Shown piece after piece: positions 9,033 through 17,427 of a DNA stretch of 64,000 nt. Position numbers and translations under genes: made by a program. How positions within the stretch are numbered: position 1 is the stretch's first letter; each line of letters begins with the position of its first letter. The notes beneath the pieces were generated by a model that saw only the letters and a list, made by a program, of their open reading frames with translations, made no database searches and was not told where the DNA came from. The DNA is from Cuniculiplasma divulgatum (GTDB lineage Archaea; Thermoplasmatota; Thermoplasmata; Thermoplasmatales; Thermoplasmataceae), in assembly GCA_031200235.1 (NCBI GenBank), contig CP133595.1, forward strand, positions 1,054,001 to 1,118,000. The letters are read 5' to 3'.

Positions 9033-9347
9033 ATGGAATATATATATGGAGCACTGCTGCTTCACTCAGCAGGGAAAGAAGTGGATGAGGAAAACCTCAA
9101 GAAGGTACTTACAGAGGCAGGAGTCAAGGCAGATGATGCAAGGCTGAAGTCACTGGTGTCAAGCCTGAAAGAGGTCAAGATCGACGAGGTGCTGAAGAAC
9201 GCAGCCAGTATGGCTGTTGCTGCACCAGCCCACGCTGCAGAAGCACCAAAGAAGGCAGAGTCCAAGAAGGAAGAAAAGAAAGAAGAGAAGAAGGAAGAGG
9301 CATCCGAAGAGGACGCTCTTGCAGGTCTCAGTTCACTTTTCGGATAA
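9033..9347 (+). CDS. rpl12: Ribosomal protein L12 (archaeal P1)
   Basis: The stalk protein that binds P0 as dimers and activates GTPase factors. The protein has 104 residues: an N-terminal helical dimerisation and P0-binding domain ([20 protein letters not shown]), an Ala-rich hinge, a highly charged Lys/Glu repeat, and the factor-binding end [10 protein letters not shown], which matches the P0 tail. A GGAG ribosome-binding site lies upstream. It is the last ribosomal gene of the operon. Confidence 0.95.
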   Translation: MEYIYGALLLHSAGKEVDEENLKKVLTEAGVKADDARLKSLVSSLKEVKIDEVLKNAASMAVAAPAHAAEAPKKAESKKEEKKEEKKEEASEEDALAGLSSLFG

Positions 9348-9356
9348 GGGCACTGA

Positions 9357-9542
9357 ATGGACTACTACAGCTATTTTTGGGGCATGTTAAAATATTACAT
9401 CCCCGCAATTTTATTAATAATTTCAATATTCATAGAGCCCAGCATATTGCTGCTTATAATCGCCATAGTCTGGATCACCATCTCGATTTTCATGGGAATC
9501 CTCATGGCAGACGATGACCAGAAGAAGAAATCGTATTCCTGA
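9357..9542 (+). CDS. Small membrane protein of unknown function
   Basis: A 61-residue protein starting nine bases after the L12 stop, probably on the same transcript. Two closely spaced hydrophobic helices (about residues 11-28 and 31-50) precede a short charged tail, DDDQKKKS. No catalytic motif is visible. The tight spacing, ATG start and clean hydrophobic pattern support a real gene, perhaps a translocon-associated or membrane-insertion accessory given its neighbours, but that function is a guess. Confidence 0.6.
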   Translation: MDYYSYFWGMLKYYIPAILLIISIFIEPSILLLIIAIVWITISIFMGILMADDDQKKKSYS

Positions 9543-9736
9543 GGCAGTCACACGGAAACCTGCTCCAAAAACGTTTTTTCAGACCGTAATTATCATAAAG
9601 TCCAATGCAGGTGTTTTTACCTGGATTTCCATGTACAGTTATTCAACAGCTCTCATGGGAAAGCCGGATGAAAACGAGCTGCGGTGTCTTCAACTCCGGG
9701 ACCGCAGCAAAGAATATTTAGATCCAGGAGCATAAT

Positions 9737-10393
9737 GTGCTGTTGACTGTCCGTATTATTGAGGGTCGCCGTGCCCGGAACTTTGATAAATCCACCAAGG
9801 TGCTTGTTGATATATTCAGGTCCACATCCTCAATGCCGGTGATTATGGCCCGTGGAGCAGCCAGAATCCTCCCCACAGATTCCATCAGGGAGGCAAGAAA
9901 GTTGAGACGCCTCAACCCTGGCTACGTCCTTGTGGGTGAAAGATACGGGCTTCGCATACCCGGATTCGACTACAACAACTCCCCTGTGGAACTCATGAAT
10001 GCCCATGTGGACGGGAAGACCATTGTATTCACATCCACCAATGGAACCAGGGTGCTCAGGAAAATTTCTGGAACGGGGCGCATACTCATAGGTTCATTCA
10101 TCAATGCAGGTGCCATTGCAGAGGCGCTTTCCTCAGAAGACAATGTGGACATAATTCTGTCAGGCAGGCCGGATGGGTCCGCCGATGAGGATCAGATCTT
10201 CGGTGAATATCTCAGGGAAATGCTGGAAGGTTCAAATCCTGATTTCAAAATATACGCTGACAGAGTAAGGCAGTCAAAGGGTGCTGCAAGGCTGAGAATC
10301 ATGGGATCAGGCCAGGACATAGAAGCATGCCTTCAGCTGGACTCTGCCCATTTTGCACTGGAGTATACTGACGGCTGGATTGTCAGATTATGA
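9737..10393 (+). CDS. comB: ComB-family 2-phosphosulfolactate phosphatase homologue
   Basis: The 218-residue product matches the ComB family: VLVDIFRSTSSMPVIMARGA, then VGERYGLRIPGFDYNNSPVEL, then TIVFTSTNGTRVL. Characterised ComB dephosphorylates 2-phosphosulfolactate in coenzyme M synthesis. Members also occur in organisms that make no coenzyme M, and nothing else here suggests methanogenesis, so the substrate may differ. A GTG at 9737 is the likely start. Its 3' end overlaps the convergent mptE gene by 11 bp. The family call is good; the reaction in this organism is uncertain. Confidence 0.8.
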   Translation: MLLTVRIIEGRRARNFDKSTKVLVDIFRSTSSMPVIMARGAARILPTDSIREARKLRRLNPGYVLVGERYGLRIPGFDYNNSPVELMNAHVDGKTIVFTSTNGTRVLRKISGTGRILIGSFINAGAIAEALSSEDNVDIILSGRPDGSADEDQIFGEYLREMLEGSNPDFKIYADRVRQSKGAARLRIMGSGQDIEACLQLDSAHFALEYTDGWIVRL

Positions 10394-11057
10394 GGCTTCC
10401 TGTATCCGGCAGCGTCCTGCCTCGTTCAGCTGCGAGCTCTTGAAGGAGCTTTCTGGCCCACTTGAGTTTCTTCAGCTTCCTTTCCATGTCCTGGCCCGGC
10501 TTCAAATTTGGGTGTTCGAAGTCAAAACCAGCCAGCAAAATGGTTTCAGCACCCAGATAATCGGCGAGAAAAGCAGCCCGATCGCCGTCTGTGAAGCCAT
10601 AGAAGTTGTATACGTTCCACAGTGGAGAGTTCTGTGTTGTCCCAAGCACCCTGCCACTCAGAAGCTGCTGGTTTTCCCTGATCTTATCCATGTTATCGCC
10701 ATGCGCATGCACAACAAGCAGGCTTCCACCTGCTGAGGCCTCCTCTATTTTCGCAATGCTGCCATCAAGGTCTGTTACAACAATTTCCGGATAGGACATC
10801 AAGTCCATATATGCAGGCAAAGCAGAATCAGCCACTATGCTCATGTCGCCGTGCATCCTGGCAAGGTCATCTGGCATTGAGGCTGCATTTCCCACGACCA
10901 TGATGCTAGCCGCGGAATAATCATGAAGGAGGGAAAGTCGTGAACGGTCTCCAAGTATCCCGGAAAGCAGAAGGGAACTCGTGTAATCGTCCTGCGTTGA
11001 AAAACCAAGATCTGCGGAGATTCTTGAATAATAGGAATTCCATAGTTCCGGGTTCAT
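10383..11057 (-). CDS. mptE: 6-hydroxymethyl-7,8-dihydropterin pyrophosphokinase, MptE type
   Basis: MptE (a DUF115-related family) transfers pyrophosphate from ATP to 6-hydroxymethyldihydropterin in archaeal folate or methanopterin synthesis. Diagnostic stretches are ASIMVVGNAASMPDDL near residue 50, VVTDLDGSIAKIEEA, LLVVHAHGDNMDKI, NFYGFTDGDRAAFLADYLGA and ILLAGFDFEHPN. These are the conserved nucleotide- and metal-binding loops of the family. At 224 residues the length is normal. The start overlaps the stop of the upstream DUF373 gene by 4 bp, so both are co-transcribed on the minus strand. Confidence 0.88.
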   Translation of the reverse strand: MNPELWNSYYSRISADLGFSTQDDYTSSLLLSGILGDRSRLSLLHDYSAASIMVVGNAASMPDDLARMHGDMSIVADSALPAYMDLMSYPEIVVTDLDGSIAKIEEASAGGSLLVVHAHGDNMDKIRENQQLLSGRVLGTTQNSPLWNVYNFYGFTDGDRAAFLADYLGAETILLAGFDFEHPNLKPGQDMERKLKKLKWARKLLQELAAERGRTLPDTGSLII

Positions 11058-12229
11058 TTGTGCTCAGGAGCATTGTTTACTGTTGAGGTGGAGCTGCTGT
11101 TGGATGCAGGCTTCAGTTCCGTGATCTCTCCCCTGTCCGTGAAGTATCTGTGCACCATGGAAGAGAGCATTGCGATGATAAGTCCCAGCACCAGGAAGAA
11201 TATGCTTATGATTGCAGAAGAGAACGGTATGAAAGCAAGGATGTACCTGATGTAGTTTATCATTCCATAAACGATGAATGCGACCGACAGAGAAAACATG
11301 AGGCCGTAAAGGGTCTTGAATATTCCAGTGCGGTTGTTGTTTATGTACATCTCGATTGCCGATCCGCCTTCCCTTGCAAAGAAAGCTCCATATATCCACC
11401 ATGTGAACATTGAAAGGAAGATCAGGACGCCGTCCACAGGGTTCTTCATGGTACTCCTTGTTATGACGTAGCTTGATGCAATCCCAACAAAAACAAGGCT
11501 TGCGGCTATGACATACGATAGAAAAATGATCCGGGTCTCCTGTGCATACTCTCTCACAGACTTCAACATACCAACGAATATCCTTCCAAGCTCGAATCCC
11601 CTTTCCACAAGGTATGCTCCAAGGACAATGGTCACAAAGGTTACGGCGCCAAGGCTCGGGTCAACAGCAAGTGACCTGCTCACAAGGGCGCCATAAATTA
11701 TGAAGCCCAGTGAAACAATACCATAGGTCAGGAAAACAAGCCCCAGAGGTATGATAAATTTGTTTATGAGCTTCTTATCCTTGAGCGCCTTCACTATGTA
11801 ATAGTACATTGATTCTATGTTCTGGTTGTGACGCACAATGATGTGTTTCACATAGCGTATTCTTTTCCTTGATATGATGAGGGGAACAATGTAGTCATCC
11901 TCCGCCCCGTCCGTAACAAGGATAACGTCATCATAATCACTGTTGGAAAGAAGCAGGTCCAGCTGGCTCCCGATTCTCTCATCGGAAACCTGTCCCACAT
12001 CCATATCTCCTGTAACAAGGGCAATCTGGGCGCTCTGTCCCTGCCTGAGCAGTTCCTCATAATGCCTTATTGCCCCAAAAAGTGCATTGGCATCTGAATC
12101 CTCCGGATCAATGGTGATCAGCTTGAGCGCAGCCGCGTAGCATGCCTCATAACCGACTATGGGACCCTCTAGTCCAGCCTTCTCCCCGAAATCGTTATCC
12201 CTGTCTATGTTCAGAACCAGAGTGGTCAT
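11054..12229 (-). CDS. DUF373 family membrane protein
   Basis: An archaeal family of unknown function. The N-terminal cytosolic domain (about residues 1-150) has an alternating beta/alpha pattern with LVLNIDRDNDFGEKAG, ALVTGDMDVG and VILVTDGAEDDYIVPLI, somewhat like a nucleotide-binding or Toprim/HAD-type sheet. The rest has about six transmembrane helices and a Ser/Asn-rich tail. The Asp-rich loops suggest metal or nucleotide binding, but no activity is known to me. The second ATG (12229) is preferred as the family N terminus. It is coupled to mptE by a 4-bp overlap. Confidence 0.82.
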   Translation of the reverse strand: MTTLVLNIDRDNDFGEKAGLEGPIVGYEACYAAALKLITIDPEDSDANALFGAIRHYEELLRQGQSAQIALVTGDMDVGQVSDERIGSQLDLLLSNSDYDDVILVTDGAEDDYIVPLIISRKRIRYVKHIIVRHNQNIESMYYYIVKALKDKKLINKFIIPLGLVFLTYGIVSLGFIIYGALVSRSLAVDPSLGAVTFVTIVLGAYLVERGFELGRIFVGMLKSVREYAQETRIIFLSYVIAASLVFVGIASSYVITRSTMKNPVDGVLIFLSMFTWWIYGAFFAREGGSAIEMYINNNRTGIFKTLYGLMFSLSVAFIVYGMINYIRYILAFIPFSSAIISIFFLVLGLIIAMLSSMVHRYFTDRGEITELKPASNSSSTSTVNNAPEHK

Positions 12230-12382
12230 GATCGATATCACCATATCAAGTCAAGGCGAGTATATAGCCTTTGATGTATGGTTTCCATCTGACCATATAC
12301 CTACATACGTCCTCGACGCAAATAAAAGATGCAAACTTAAAATATAAAAGTATCTAATGGGATTCAGATACAACCTATATAA

Positions 12383-12604
12383 TTACTTAAGAGCGTAATA
12401 TCCGGCACTTTTCGCCCTTGCAACTCTCTTGACGTACCCCTTGGTTGCAAGCGTCTGAAGCGCTGAAGTCACAATGGCCTTTCCCACACCCGCCGCTTTC
12501 ATAATGTCGTCAGCAGATTTGACCTTGTCATCCGAAATTGCACCAAGTTTCTTTACGGCATCGTAAACTTTCTTTTCGTTGGGATTGAGGCTAACATCGG
12601 CCAT
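12383..12604 (-). CDS. Small winged-helix DNA-binding protein
   Basis: A 73-residue basic protein beginning MADVSLNPNEKKVYDAVKKLG. A helix-turn-helix follows (SADDIMKAAGVGKAIVTSALQTL), then a wing with basic residues (KGYVKRVARAKSAGYYALK). The start at 12604 is fixed by GGTGAAATAATG; the longer upstream frame has no family support. It could be a local regulator. It could also be an abundant chromatin-type winged-helix protein, since some archaea lacking histones use such proteins. Nothing here decides between these. Confidence 0.82.
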   Translation of the reverse strand: MADVSLNPNEKKVYDAVKKLGAISDDKVKSADDIMKAAGVGKAIVTSALQTLATKGYVKRVARAKSAGYYALK

Positions 12605-12756
12605 TATTTCACCTTTATGAAATTGGTTAGTGAAAAAGCATATAAATATTATTGCATCTAACAGCATTATCCAGTTTTTCCTGTCAGGAAGGCACACCCA
12701 AATTGCAGGATAGATCACAGTGGGAAATCGGCAAACGCTGAATCGTGTTTCGTGAA

Positions 12757-12770
12757 TTTTTATATATATG
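12757..12770 (+). promoter_or_regulatory. Promoter TATA box of the HMG-CoA synthase operon
   Basis: TTTTTATATATATG lies about 30 nt before the ATG at 12797. The transcript would be leaderless or nearly so. It drives the HMG-CoA synthase, thiolase and DUF35 genes. Confidence 0.6.
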
Positions 12771-12796
12771 CACACACTCACAAGTTCGGTGTACTG

Positions 12797-13852
12797 ATGT
12801 CTGGAATAGTCACATACGGCTCCTACATTCCCCGGTTCAGGATAAAACCTGAGGAAATAGCCAGGGTATGGGGAGAGGACGTGGATGCCCTTAAAAACGG
12901 CATATACATATTGAGTAAATCCGTGCCAGCCCCCGATGAGGATGTTGCAACCATATCGGTTGAGGCTGCCAGGAATGCAATGAAAAGGAAGGGTATTGAT
13001 CCCAGGGAAATTGGGGCGATATATGTAGGCTCTGAATCCCACCCATATGCCGTGAAGCCAACTGCAACAATAGTTGCGTCGGCACTTGGCGTTGACTTCT
13101 CTCTGTTTGCTGCTGATTATGAATTTGCATGCAAGGCAGGCACAGCCGGTGTTCAGAATGTCAAGGCAATGGTGGATTCCTCAATGATCAAGTACGGAAT
13201 GGCAATAGGTGCTGACACATCACAGGGGGCGCCTGGTGATGTTCTGGAATATACGGCATCTGCCGGAGGAACTGCCTTTGTTGTTGGAAGGGAAAATGTC
13301 ATTGCGGAGATCAACAGCACTCTTTCAGTCACTTCCGATACTCCGGATTTCTGGAGAAGGGAGGGCCAGCCATATCCTAGCCACGGAGAGAGATTCACAG
13401 GTGAACCCGCATATTTCAGGCATACGCTTTCTGCGGCCAGGATGATGATGGAGAGAATGAAAACGGAGCCCGTTGATTATGATTATGCGGTATTCCACCA
13501 GCCCAACGGGAAATTTCCGTCAAGAGCAGCCAAGACCCTGGGATTCACGGAACCCCAGATAAAGGATGGCCTTCTGACCCCAGTCATAGGGAACACATAT
13601 TCTGCTTCCATGATGACCGGCCTTTCAGCGGTGCTTGATATCGCCAAACCTGGTGACAGGATACTGGCGACGTCATTCGGTTCCGGTGCAGGATCCGATG
13701 CGTTCGATCTCACCGTGACAGATGCAATAGAGGAGATGGACAGGCAGGCAGCTCCAACAATAAAGGAAATGCTGAGCAAGGTCAGGTGGCTGGACTACGC
13801 AATGTATGCAAAATTCAAGAAGAAAATAGTGGTAGGTGAAGGCGTTGAGTGA
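12797..13852 (+). CDS. Hydroxymethylglutaryl-CoA synthase
   Basis: Condenses acetyl-CoA with acetoacetyl-CoA to HMG-CoA, the committed entry to the mevalonate route for archaeal isoprenoid lipids. In the 351-residue product the catalytic triad is visible: Glu80 in [14 protein letters not shown], nucleophile Cys112 in [12 protein letters not shown] and His234 in [15 protein letters not shown]. The C-terminal [13 protein letters not shown] loop is also typical. The start at 12797 fits the TATA position and family N terminus; a frame opening at 12752 would include the promoter. The 3' end overlaps the thiolase gene, as in the archaeal thiolase-HMGCS-DUF35 complex. Confidence 0.95.
   Translation: MSGIVTYGSYIPRFRIKPEEIARVWGEDVDALKNGIYILSKSVPAPDEDVATISVEAARNAMKRKGIDPREIGAIYVGSESHPYAVKPTATIVASALGVDFSLFAADYEFACKAGTAGVQNVKAMVDSSMIKYGMAIGADTSQGAPGDVLEYTASAGGTAFVVGRENVIAEINSTLSVTSDTPDFWRREGQPYPSHGERFTGEPAYFRHTLSAARMMMERMKTEPVDYDYAVFHQPNGKFPSRAAKTLGFTEPQIKDGLLTPVIGNTYSASMMTGLSAVLDIAKPGDRILATSFGSGAGSDAFDLTVTDAIEEMDRQAAPTIKEMLSKVRWLDYAMYAKFKKKIVVGEGVE
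13835..13839 (+). promoter_or_regulatory. Ribosome-binding site that sets the thiolase TTG start
   Basis: GGTGA lies five bases before TTG 13845, inside the 3' end of the HMG-CoA synthase gene. It argues for TTG 13845 rather than GTG 13836, since the latter is part of the GGTGA itself. Confidence 0.55.
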
Positions 13853-15008
13853 TGTTTACATAATAGGGGCAGGAGAGACAAAGTTTGGTGAACTGTGGGA
13901 AAGATCTCTCAGGGAACTGGCAGTTGAGGCAGGACTGAAAGCCATCGAGAACGCCGGCATATTCTCAAGGGATATCCAGGTGCTCTACGGAAGCAACAGC
14001 CTTGCTGGCATAATCAATGGCCAGGAGAACATCGGCGCGCTCATTTCTGATTTCTCGGGAATTGCAGAGAATCATATCCCTGCAATTAGGGTCGAGGCAT
14101 CCACAGCATCAGGCGGTGCTGCCGTGAGGCAGGCCAGCCTGGCAATCAAGTCAGGGGAATACGATGTGGTGATGGTTGGCGGTGTGGAGAAGATGACTGA
14201 CGTATACGGCTCAGAGATAATAGACCTGACAAGCTCGGTTCTTGACAGGGAATGGGAGGCATTCTTCGGAGCTACTCCTGCATCTCTTGCTGCCATTACA
14301 GCCAGAAAATACATGGCCGACTTCGGTGTTGATAAGGAGGCACTTGCCATGATGTCTGTGAATGATCACCTGAATGCCTCAAAGAATCCGGATGCGCAGT
14401 TCAAGAACAAGATCAGCGTGGAGCAGGCAATGGGCGCAACTCCCGTGGCGGAACCGCTGAACCTTATGGACTGCAGCCCTGTCAGTGACGGTGCAGCTGC
14501 AATAATCCTTGCATCCGAAAAATACGTGAAGAAAAACAAGATTGATGGCATAAGGATTGCCGGTTCGGCGGATGCCCAGGACTATCTTGCCGTCCACAGC
14601 AGGAAATCTCTTTATGCACTGGATTCGGCAAGGATAGCTGGCAAAGCCGCTCTGGAGAAAGCCCACGTGAAGCTTGAAGATATATCATTTGCAGAACTGC
14701 ATGATTCCTACAGTATTTACGGCCTTATCGAACTGGAGGAGCTTGGTTTTGCAGAGAGAGGGCATGCAAAGGACCTGGTATTCGACGACATAAAACTGGG
14801 AGGAAGGATTCCAATTAATCCGTCTGGTGGCCTCAAGGCCAAGGGAAACCCATTCGGAGCCACGGGAGTCGGGCAGTTTGTTGAAGCCTACAGGCAGCTA
14901 AAGGGCAAATGTGGGGAAAGACAGGTTAAGGGTCCAAAATATGCCCTACTGCACAGCATGGCCGGAACGGGTTCCATGTCTGTTGTACATATAGTGGGTG
15001 GTGAATAA
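13845..15008 (+). CDS. Thiolase-family protein (acetoacetyl-CoA thiolase position)
   Basis: By context this is the acetyl-CoA acetyltransferase of the archaeal thiolase/HMGCS/DUF35 complex, which channels acetoacetyl-CoA. The thiolase fold is clear: [68 protein letters not shown] and [19 protein letters not shown]. Two residues are odd. Where archaeal thiolases normally read EAACASGG, this protein reads EASTASGG, so the nucleophilic Cys is Thr. The GHPxGATG His is Asn. The enzyme may be inactive for Claisen chemistry or may have changed role. Start choice: TTG 13845, matching the conserved N terminus. Confidence 0.88.
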   Translation: MSDVYIIGAGETKFGELWERSLRELAVEAGLKAIENAGIFSRDIQVLYGSNSLAGIINGQENIGALISDFSGIAENHIPAIRVEASTASGGAAVRQASLAIKSGEYDVVMVGGVEKMTDVYGSEIIDLTSSVLDREWEAFFGATPASLAAITARKYMADFGVDKEALAMMSVNDHLNASKNPDAQFKNKISVEQAMGATPVAEPLNLMDCSPVSDGAAAIILASEKYVKKNKIDGIRIAGSADAQDYLAVHSRKSLYALDSARIAGKAALEKAHVKLEDISFAELHDSYSIYGLIELEELGFAERGHAKDLVFDDIKLGGRIPINPSGGLKAKGNPFGATGVGQFVEAYRQLKGKCGERQVKGPKYALLHSMAGTGSMSVVHIVGGE

Positions 15009-15409
15009 TGGGAGAGGTTTCAAGGTTCTGGAGAGAATCGGTTCACAGATACAGGCTCATGGGCAATCAGTGCGGGAACTGCAAGAGGATATTTTTCCCG
15101 CCTCGTGACGTTTGCCCCATCTGCCACAGAGAATCCATCGGCAAGATGAAGGAATTCACGCTGTCCGGAAACGGGACAATAGAATCCTTCAGCGTGGTGC
15201 ACGACGTCCCGCCGGCCTTTACCAGGCAGAGGCCATATATAATCGCAATAATAAGGCTGGATGACGGCCCCTCGGTGACCGGTCAGATAGTTGACAGTGA
15301 TCCCGGGGAAGTTGAGATGGGAAAAAGAGTCACATCGGTATTCAGAAGGGTTGCCCAGGAAGGGGAATCGGGAATCATAGAATACGGATACAAGTTTGTC
15401 CTGGCATGA
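15008..15409 (+). CDS. DUF35 Zn-ribbon/OB-fold protein bridging thiolase and HMG-CoA synthase
   Basis: A 133-residue protein with an N-terminal zinc ribbon (CGNCKRIFFPPRDVCPICH, four Cys in two CxxC pairs) and a C-terminal OB-like domain (GTIESFSVVHDVPPAF, PYIIAIIRLDDGPSVTGQIV). In methanogens, DUF35 proteins physically link thiolase to HMG-CoA synthase and form a shared CoA-binding site, and gene order is conserved here. The start overlaps the thiolase stop by one base (TAATG). It is probably a structural subunit of the same complex. Confidence 0.92.
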   Translation: MGEVSRFWRESVHRYRLMGNQCGNCKRIFFPPRDVCPICHRESIGKMKEFTLSGNGTIESFSVVHDVPPAFTRQRPYIIAIIRLDDGPSVTGQIVDSDPGEVEMGKRVTSVFRRVAQEGESGIIEYGYKFVLA

Positions 15410-15429
15410 GTACTGGGAACCAGTTTTCA

Positions 15430-15478
15430 AAACCATAAAATCTTTTTTCTATTTTATCCTTTTCTGATGACCCTTTTT
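15430..15478. terminator. Bidirectional T-rich terminator region
   Basis: Between the convergent DUF35 and purN genes lie several T runs on the plus strand (CTTTTTTCTATTTTATCC, then CCCTTTTTCC) and A-rich complements. Archaeal termination needs only U-rich tracts, so this 44-bp gap plausibly ends transcription of the mevalonate operon. The last stretch overlaps the purN 3' end. Confidence 0.45.
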
Positions 15479-16068
15479 CCAGAGATAATGTAATTCTTTG
15501 ATAAGACGAGCTGAATGGCCTCCACAACCGCCTCATGCTCCAGTGGCCTGATTCTGTCAGCCAGGCTTTCTGGAGTATCACTGTCCAGCACTTCCGCAAC
15601 TTTCTGGACAATTATGGGTCCGGCATCAACATCAGGTGTCACAAAATGCACGGTGCATCCAGAATATCTTGCTCCGCTCTCCATAACCTTACTGTGCACA
15701 TGAATTCCATACATGCCCTTACCGCCAAAGCAGGGAAGAAGTGAGGGGTGAAGGTTAATCACAGGGGCCGTGAAATTGAGGAGAATTTCAGTTGGGATAA
15801 TTCTCATGAATCCAGCCAGCACTATTATTTCAGGGCTGATACCGGCAAGTTCCCGCATTATACCGGCATAAAATTTCTCTTTTCCAGGCGATGGGTCCAT
15901 AAAAATTGCCCTTATTCCGGATATTCTGGCCCGTTCAAGTGCACCCGAATCGTCGTGGTCGGATATGACTGCAGAAATGGAAGCCAGTATCCGGTGCCCC
16001 CTGACTGCTTCAATAATAGCCTGAAGTGTTGTGCCCCTGCCCGAAGCGAAAACAACAATACCTGTCAT
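15454..16068 (-). CDS. purN: Phosphoribosylglycinamide formyltransferase
   Basis: PurN transfers a formyl group from 10-formyl-tetrahydrofolate to GAR in purine synthesis. The 204-residue product has the N-terminal GIVVFASGRGTTLQAIIEA phosphate-binding loop, the folate-site LAGFMRIIPTEILLNF, and the catalytic NLHPSLLPCFGGKGMYGIHVH, with Asn, His and a following Asp in VTPDVDAGPIIVQ. It stands alone, convergent with the mevalonate operon. A folate dependence fits with the nearby mptE. Confidence 0.94.
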   Translation of the reverse strand: MTGIVVFASGRGTTLQAIIEAVRGHRILASISAVISDHDDSGALERARISGIRAIFMDPSPGKEKFYAGIMRELAGISPEIIVLAGFMRIIPTEILLNFTAPVINLHPSLLPCFGGKGMYGIHVHSKVMESGARYSGCTVHFVTPDVDAGPIIVQKVAEVLDSDTPESLADRIRPLEHEAVVEAIQLVLSKNYIISGKRVIRKG

Positions 16069-16080
16069 CCTGATTACGTA

Positions 16081-16470
16081 TCATGAGTACTTTTAAATCA
16101 TTATTGTGGCAGCACCCCGTCAGTGTTCTGATGGATAAACTTCAGGGTTATGGAACGAATCATCATCTATAGATTTCAGCCGATAACTGAAATGAAAAGC
16201 TTATTATTGGACAGAAAATAATGTGTTGTTGGCGGACTCACCCATATGTGAGCATGTTCCGTGGAAGATGTATTGTTCAAATTGCAACTGAAACCTCAGG
16301 GTGGAATGGGGGCAATATGCTGATCATAGCCATGGATATCTCATATCTCAAAGAAGTCCATGTAATCCATGGATGCACGAAACTGCCTGAAGGATTAGAG
16401 ATTAAGGTTCGCATCAACACACACTGCCACTGCGGATAACGTCATAGGACGGATAACACGAGGAAAAGAA
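16081..16470. other. Intergenic region with one doubtful small reading frame
   Basis: About 390 nt separate purN and the RFC gene. A plus-strand frame at 16221-16439 (72 codons, with a shorter start at 16251) ends in LEIKVRINTHCHCG, but I recognise no family and codon use is not distinctive. A small hairpin, CTCAC/GTGAG, lies near 16238-16253. The frame could be a small Cys/His protein or nothing. Both neighbours are transcribed away from this region, so their promoters must lie in it. Confidence 0.3.
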
Positions 16471-17427
16471 ATGATAGACATATGGACGGAAAAATACAGA
16501 CCCAGAAAGCTGTCAGATATTGTGGGGCAGGACGAAATAATCCGTAAGCTGCAGTCCTTTGTTAGGCACAGGGAACTGCCTCATCTAATATTTGCTGGCC
16601 CTGCTGGCGTTGGGAAAACTACCGCCGCACTGTCGGTGGCCATCGAGCTGTTTGGTGAGGACTGGAGAGACAATTTCCTTGAACTCAATGCATCAAATGA
16701 GAGAGGAATTGATGTTATCAGGGATAACGTGAAGGATTTTGCCAGGATAATGCCATCCAATGGGCTCGGGTTCAAGATAATATTTCTGGACGAGGCGGAT
16801 CAGCTCACTCCCGAAGCACAGGCGGCGCTGAGGAGGACAATGGAGCTTTATTCGTCAGCGACGCGGTTTATCTTCTCATGCAACTATTCCTCCCAGATAA
16901 TTCCGCCCATACAGTCAAGGACAGTTGTTATGCGTTTCAGGCCCATAAGGCCGGAAGACATGAAAAAGAGGATAGAGGTCATAGCGAAGCAGGAGAACTT
17001 TACCATAGACGATGATGCAATGGCAGCCATCACTGAAATATCTGAAGGGGATATGAGAAAGGCGTTGAACATTCTGCAGACCATAAAATCCTCGGGAGAA
17101 ATGACAGCATCAAGAATTTACGAGATTTCCGGAATGGCCAACCCGAAGCAGTACAAATCCCTGCTTTCAAAGGCGCTCAGTGGCCTTTTTGATGATGCAC
17201 GGGAAACCCTTGATTCAATGATGATTGAGCAGGGGCTTTCCGGAATTGACATTGTCAGGGGAATACATTCAGTGGTGAGGAAAGAGCTCATATCACCCAG
17301 GCAGAAACTTCAGATAATAATGGCCCTGGGTGAATCTGAGTTCAGGATTGTGGAGGGCTCCAGCGATACCATACAGCTCGACGCACTGATGGCCAGGCTT
17401 GCCTATATAGGCCAGGAATTCAATTAA
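16471..17427 (+). CDS. rfcS: Replication factor C small subunit (clamp loader)
   Basis: An AAA+ ATPase that, with RFC-L, loads the PCNA clamp. The 318-residue product shows WTEKYRPRKLSDIVGQDE (RFC box), Walker A FAGPAGVGKTTAA, Walker B FLDEADQLTPEAQ, the SRC-type arginine-finger region and sensor residues FSCNYSSQIIPPIQSR, and the GDMRKALNILQ sensor 2 helix. Length is normal for an intein-free subunit. It converges on, and overlaps by 8 bp, the Hef-like helicase, so transcription from both sides collides at the 3' ends. Confidence 0.95.
   Translation: MIDIWTEKYRPRKLSDIVGQDEIIRKLQSFVRHRELPHLIFAGPAGVGKTTAALSVAIELFGEDWRDNFLELNASNERGIDVIRDNVKDFARIMPSNGLGFKIIFLDEADQLTPEAQAALRRTMELYSSATRFIFSCNYSSQIIPPIQSRTVVMRFRPIRPEDMKKRIEVIAKQENFTIDDDAMAAITEISEGDMRKALNILQTIKSSGEMTASRIYEISGMANPKQYKSLLSKALSGLFDDARETLDSMMIEQGLSGIDIVRGIHSVVRKELISPRQKLQIIMALGESEFRIVEGSSDTIQLDALMARLAYIGQEFN

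Noticed and set aside
9514-9735. 73-codon frame between the small membrane protein and comB
   Set aside because: It overlaps the end of the membrane-protein gene, has no motif, and its composition is like non-coding sequence.
12605-13042. Long N-terminal extension of the winged-helix gene on the minus strand
   Set aside because: It would run antisense through the HMG-CoA synthase promoter and gene start, while an ATG with a good ribosome-binding site exists at 12604.
16221-16439. 72-codon frame before the RFC gene as a firm gene
   Set aside because: No homologue recognised and no clear ribosome-binding site. It is kept only as a note on the intergenic region.
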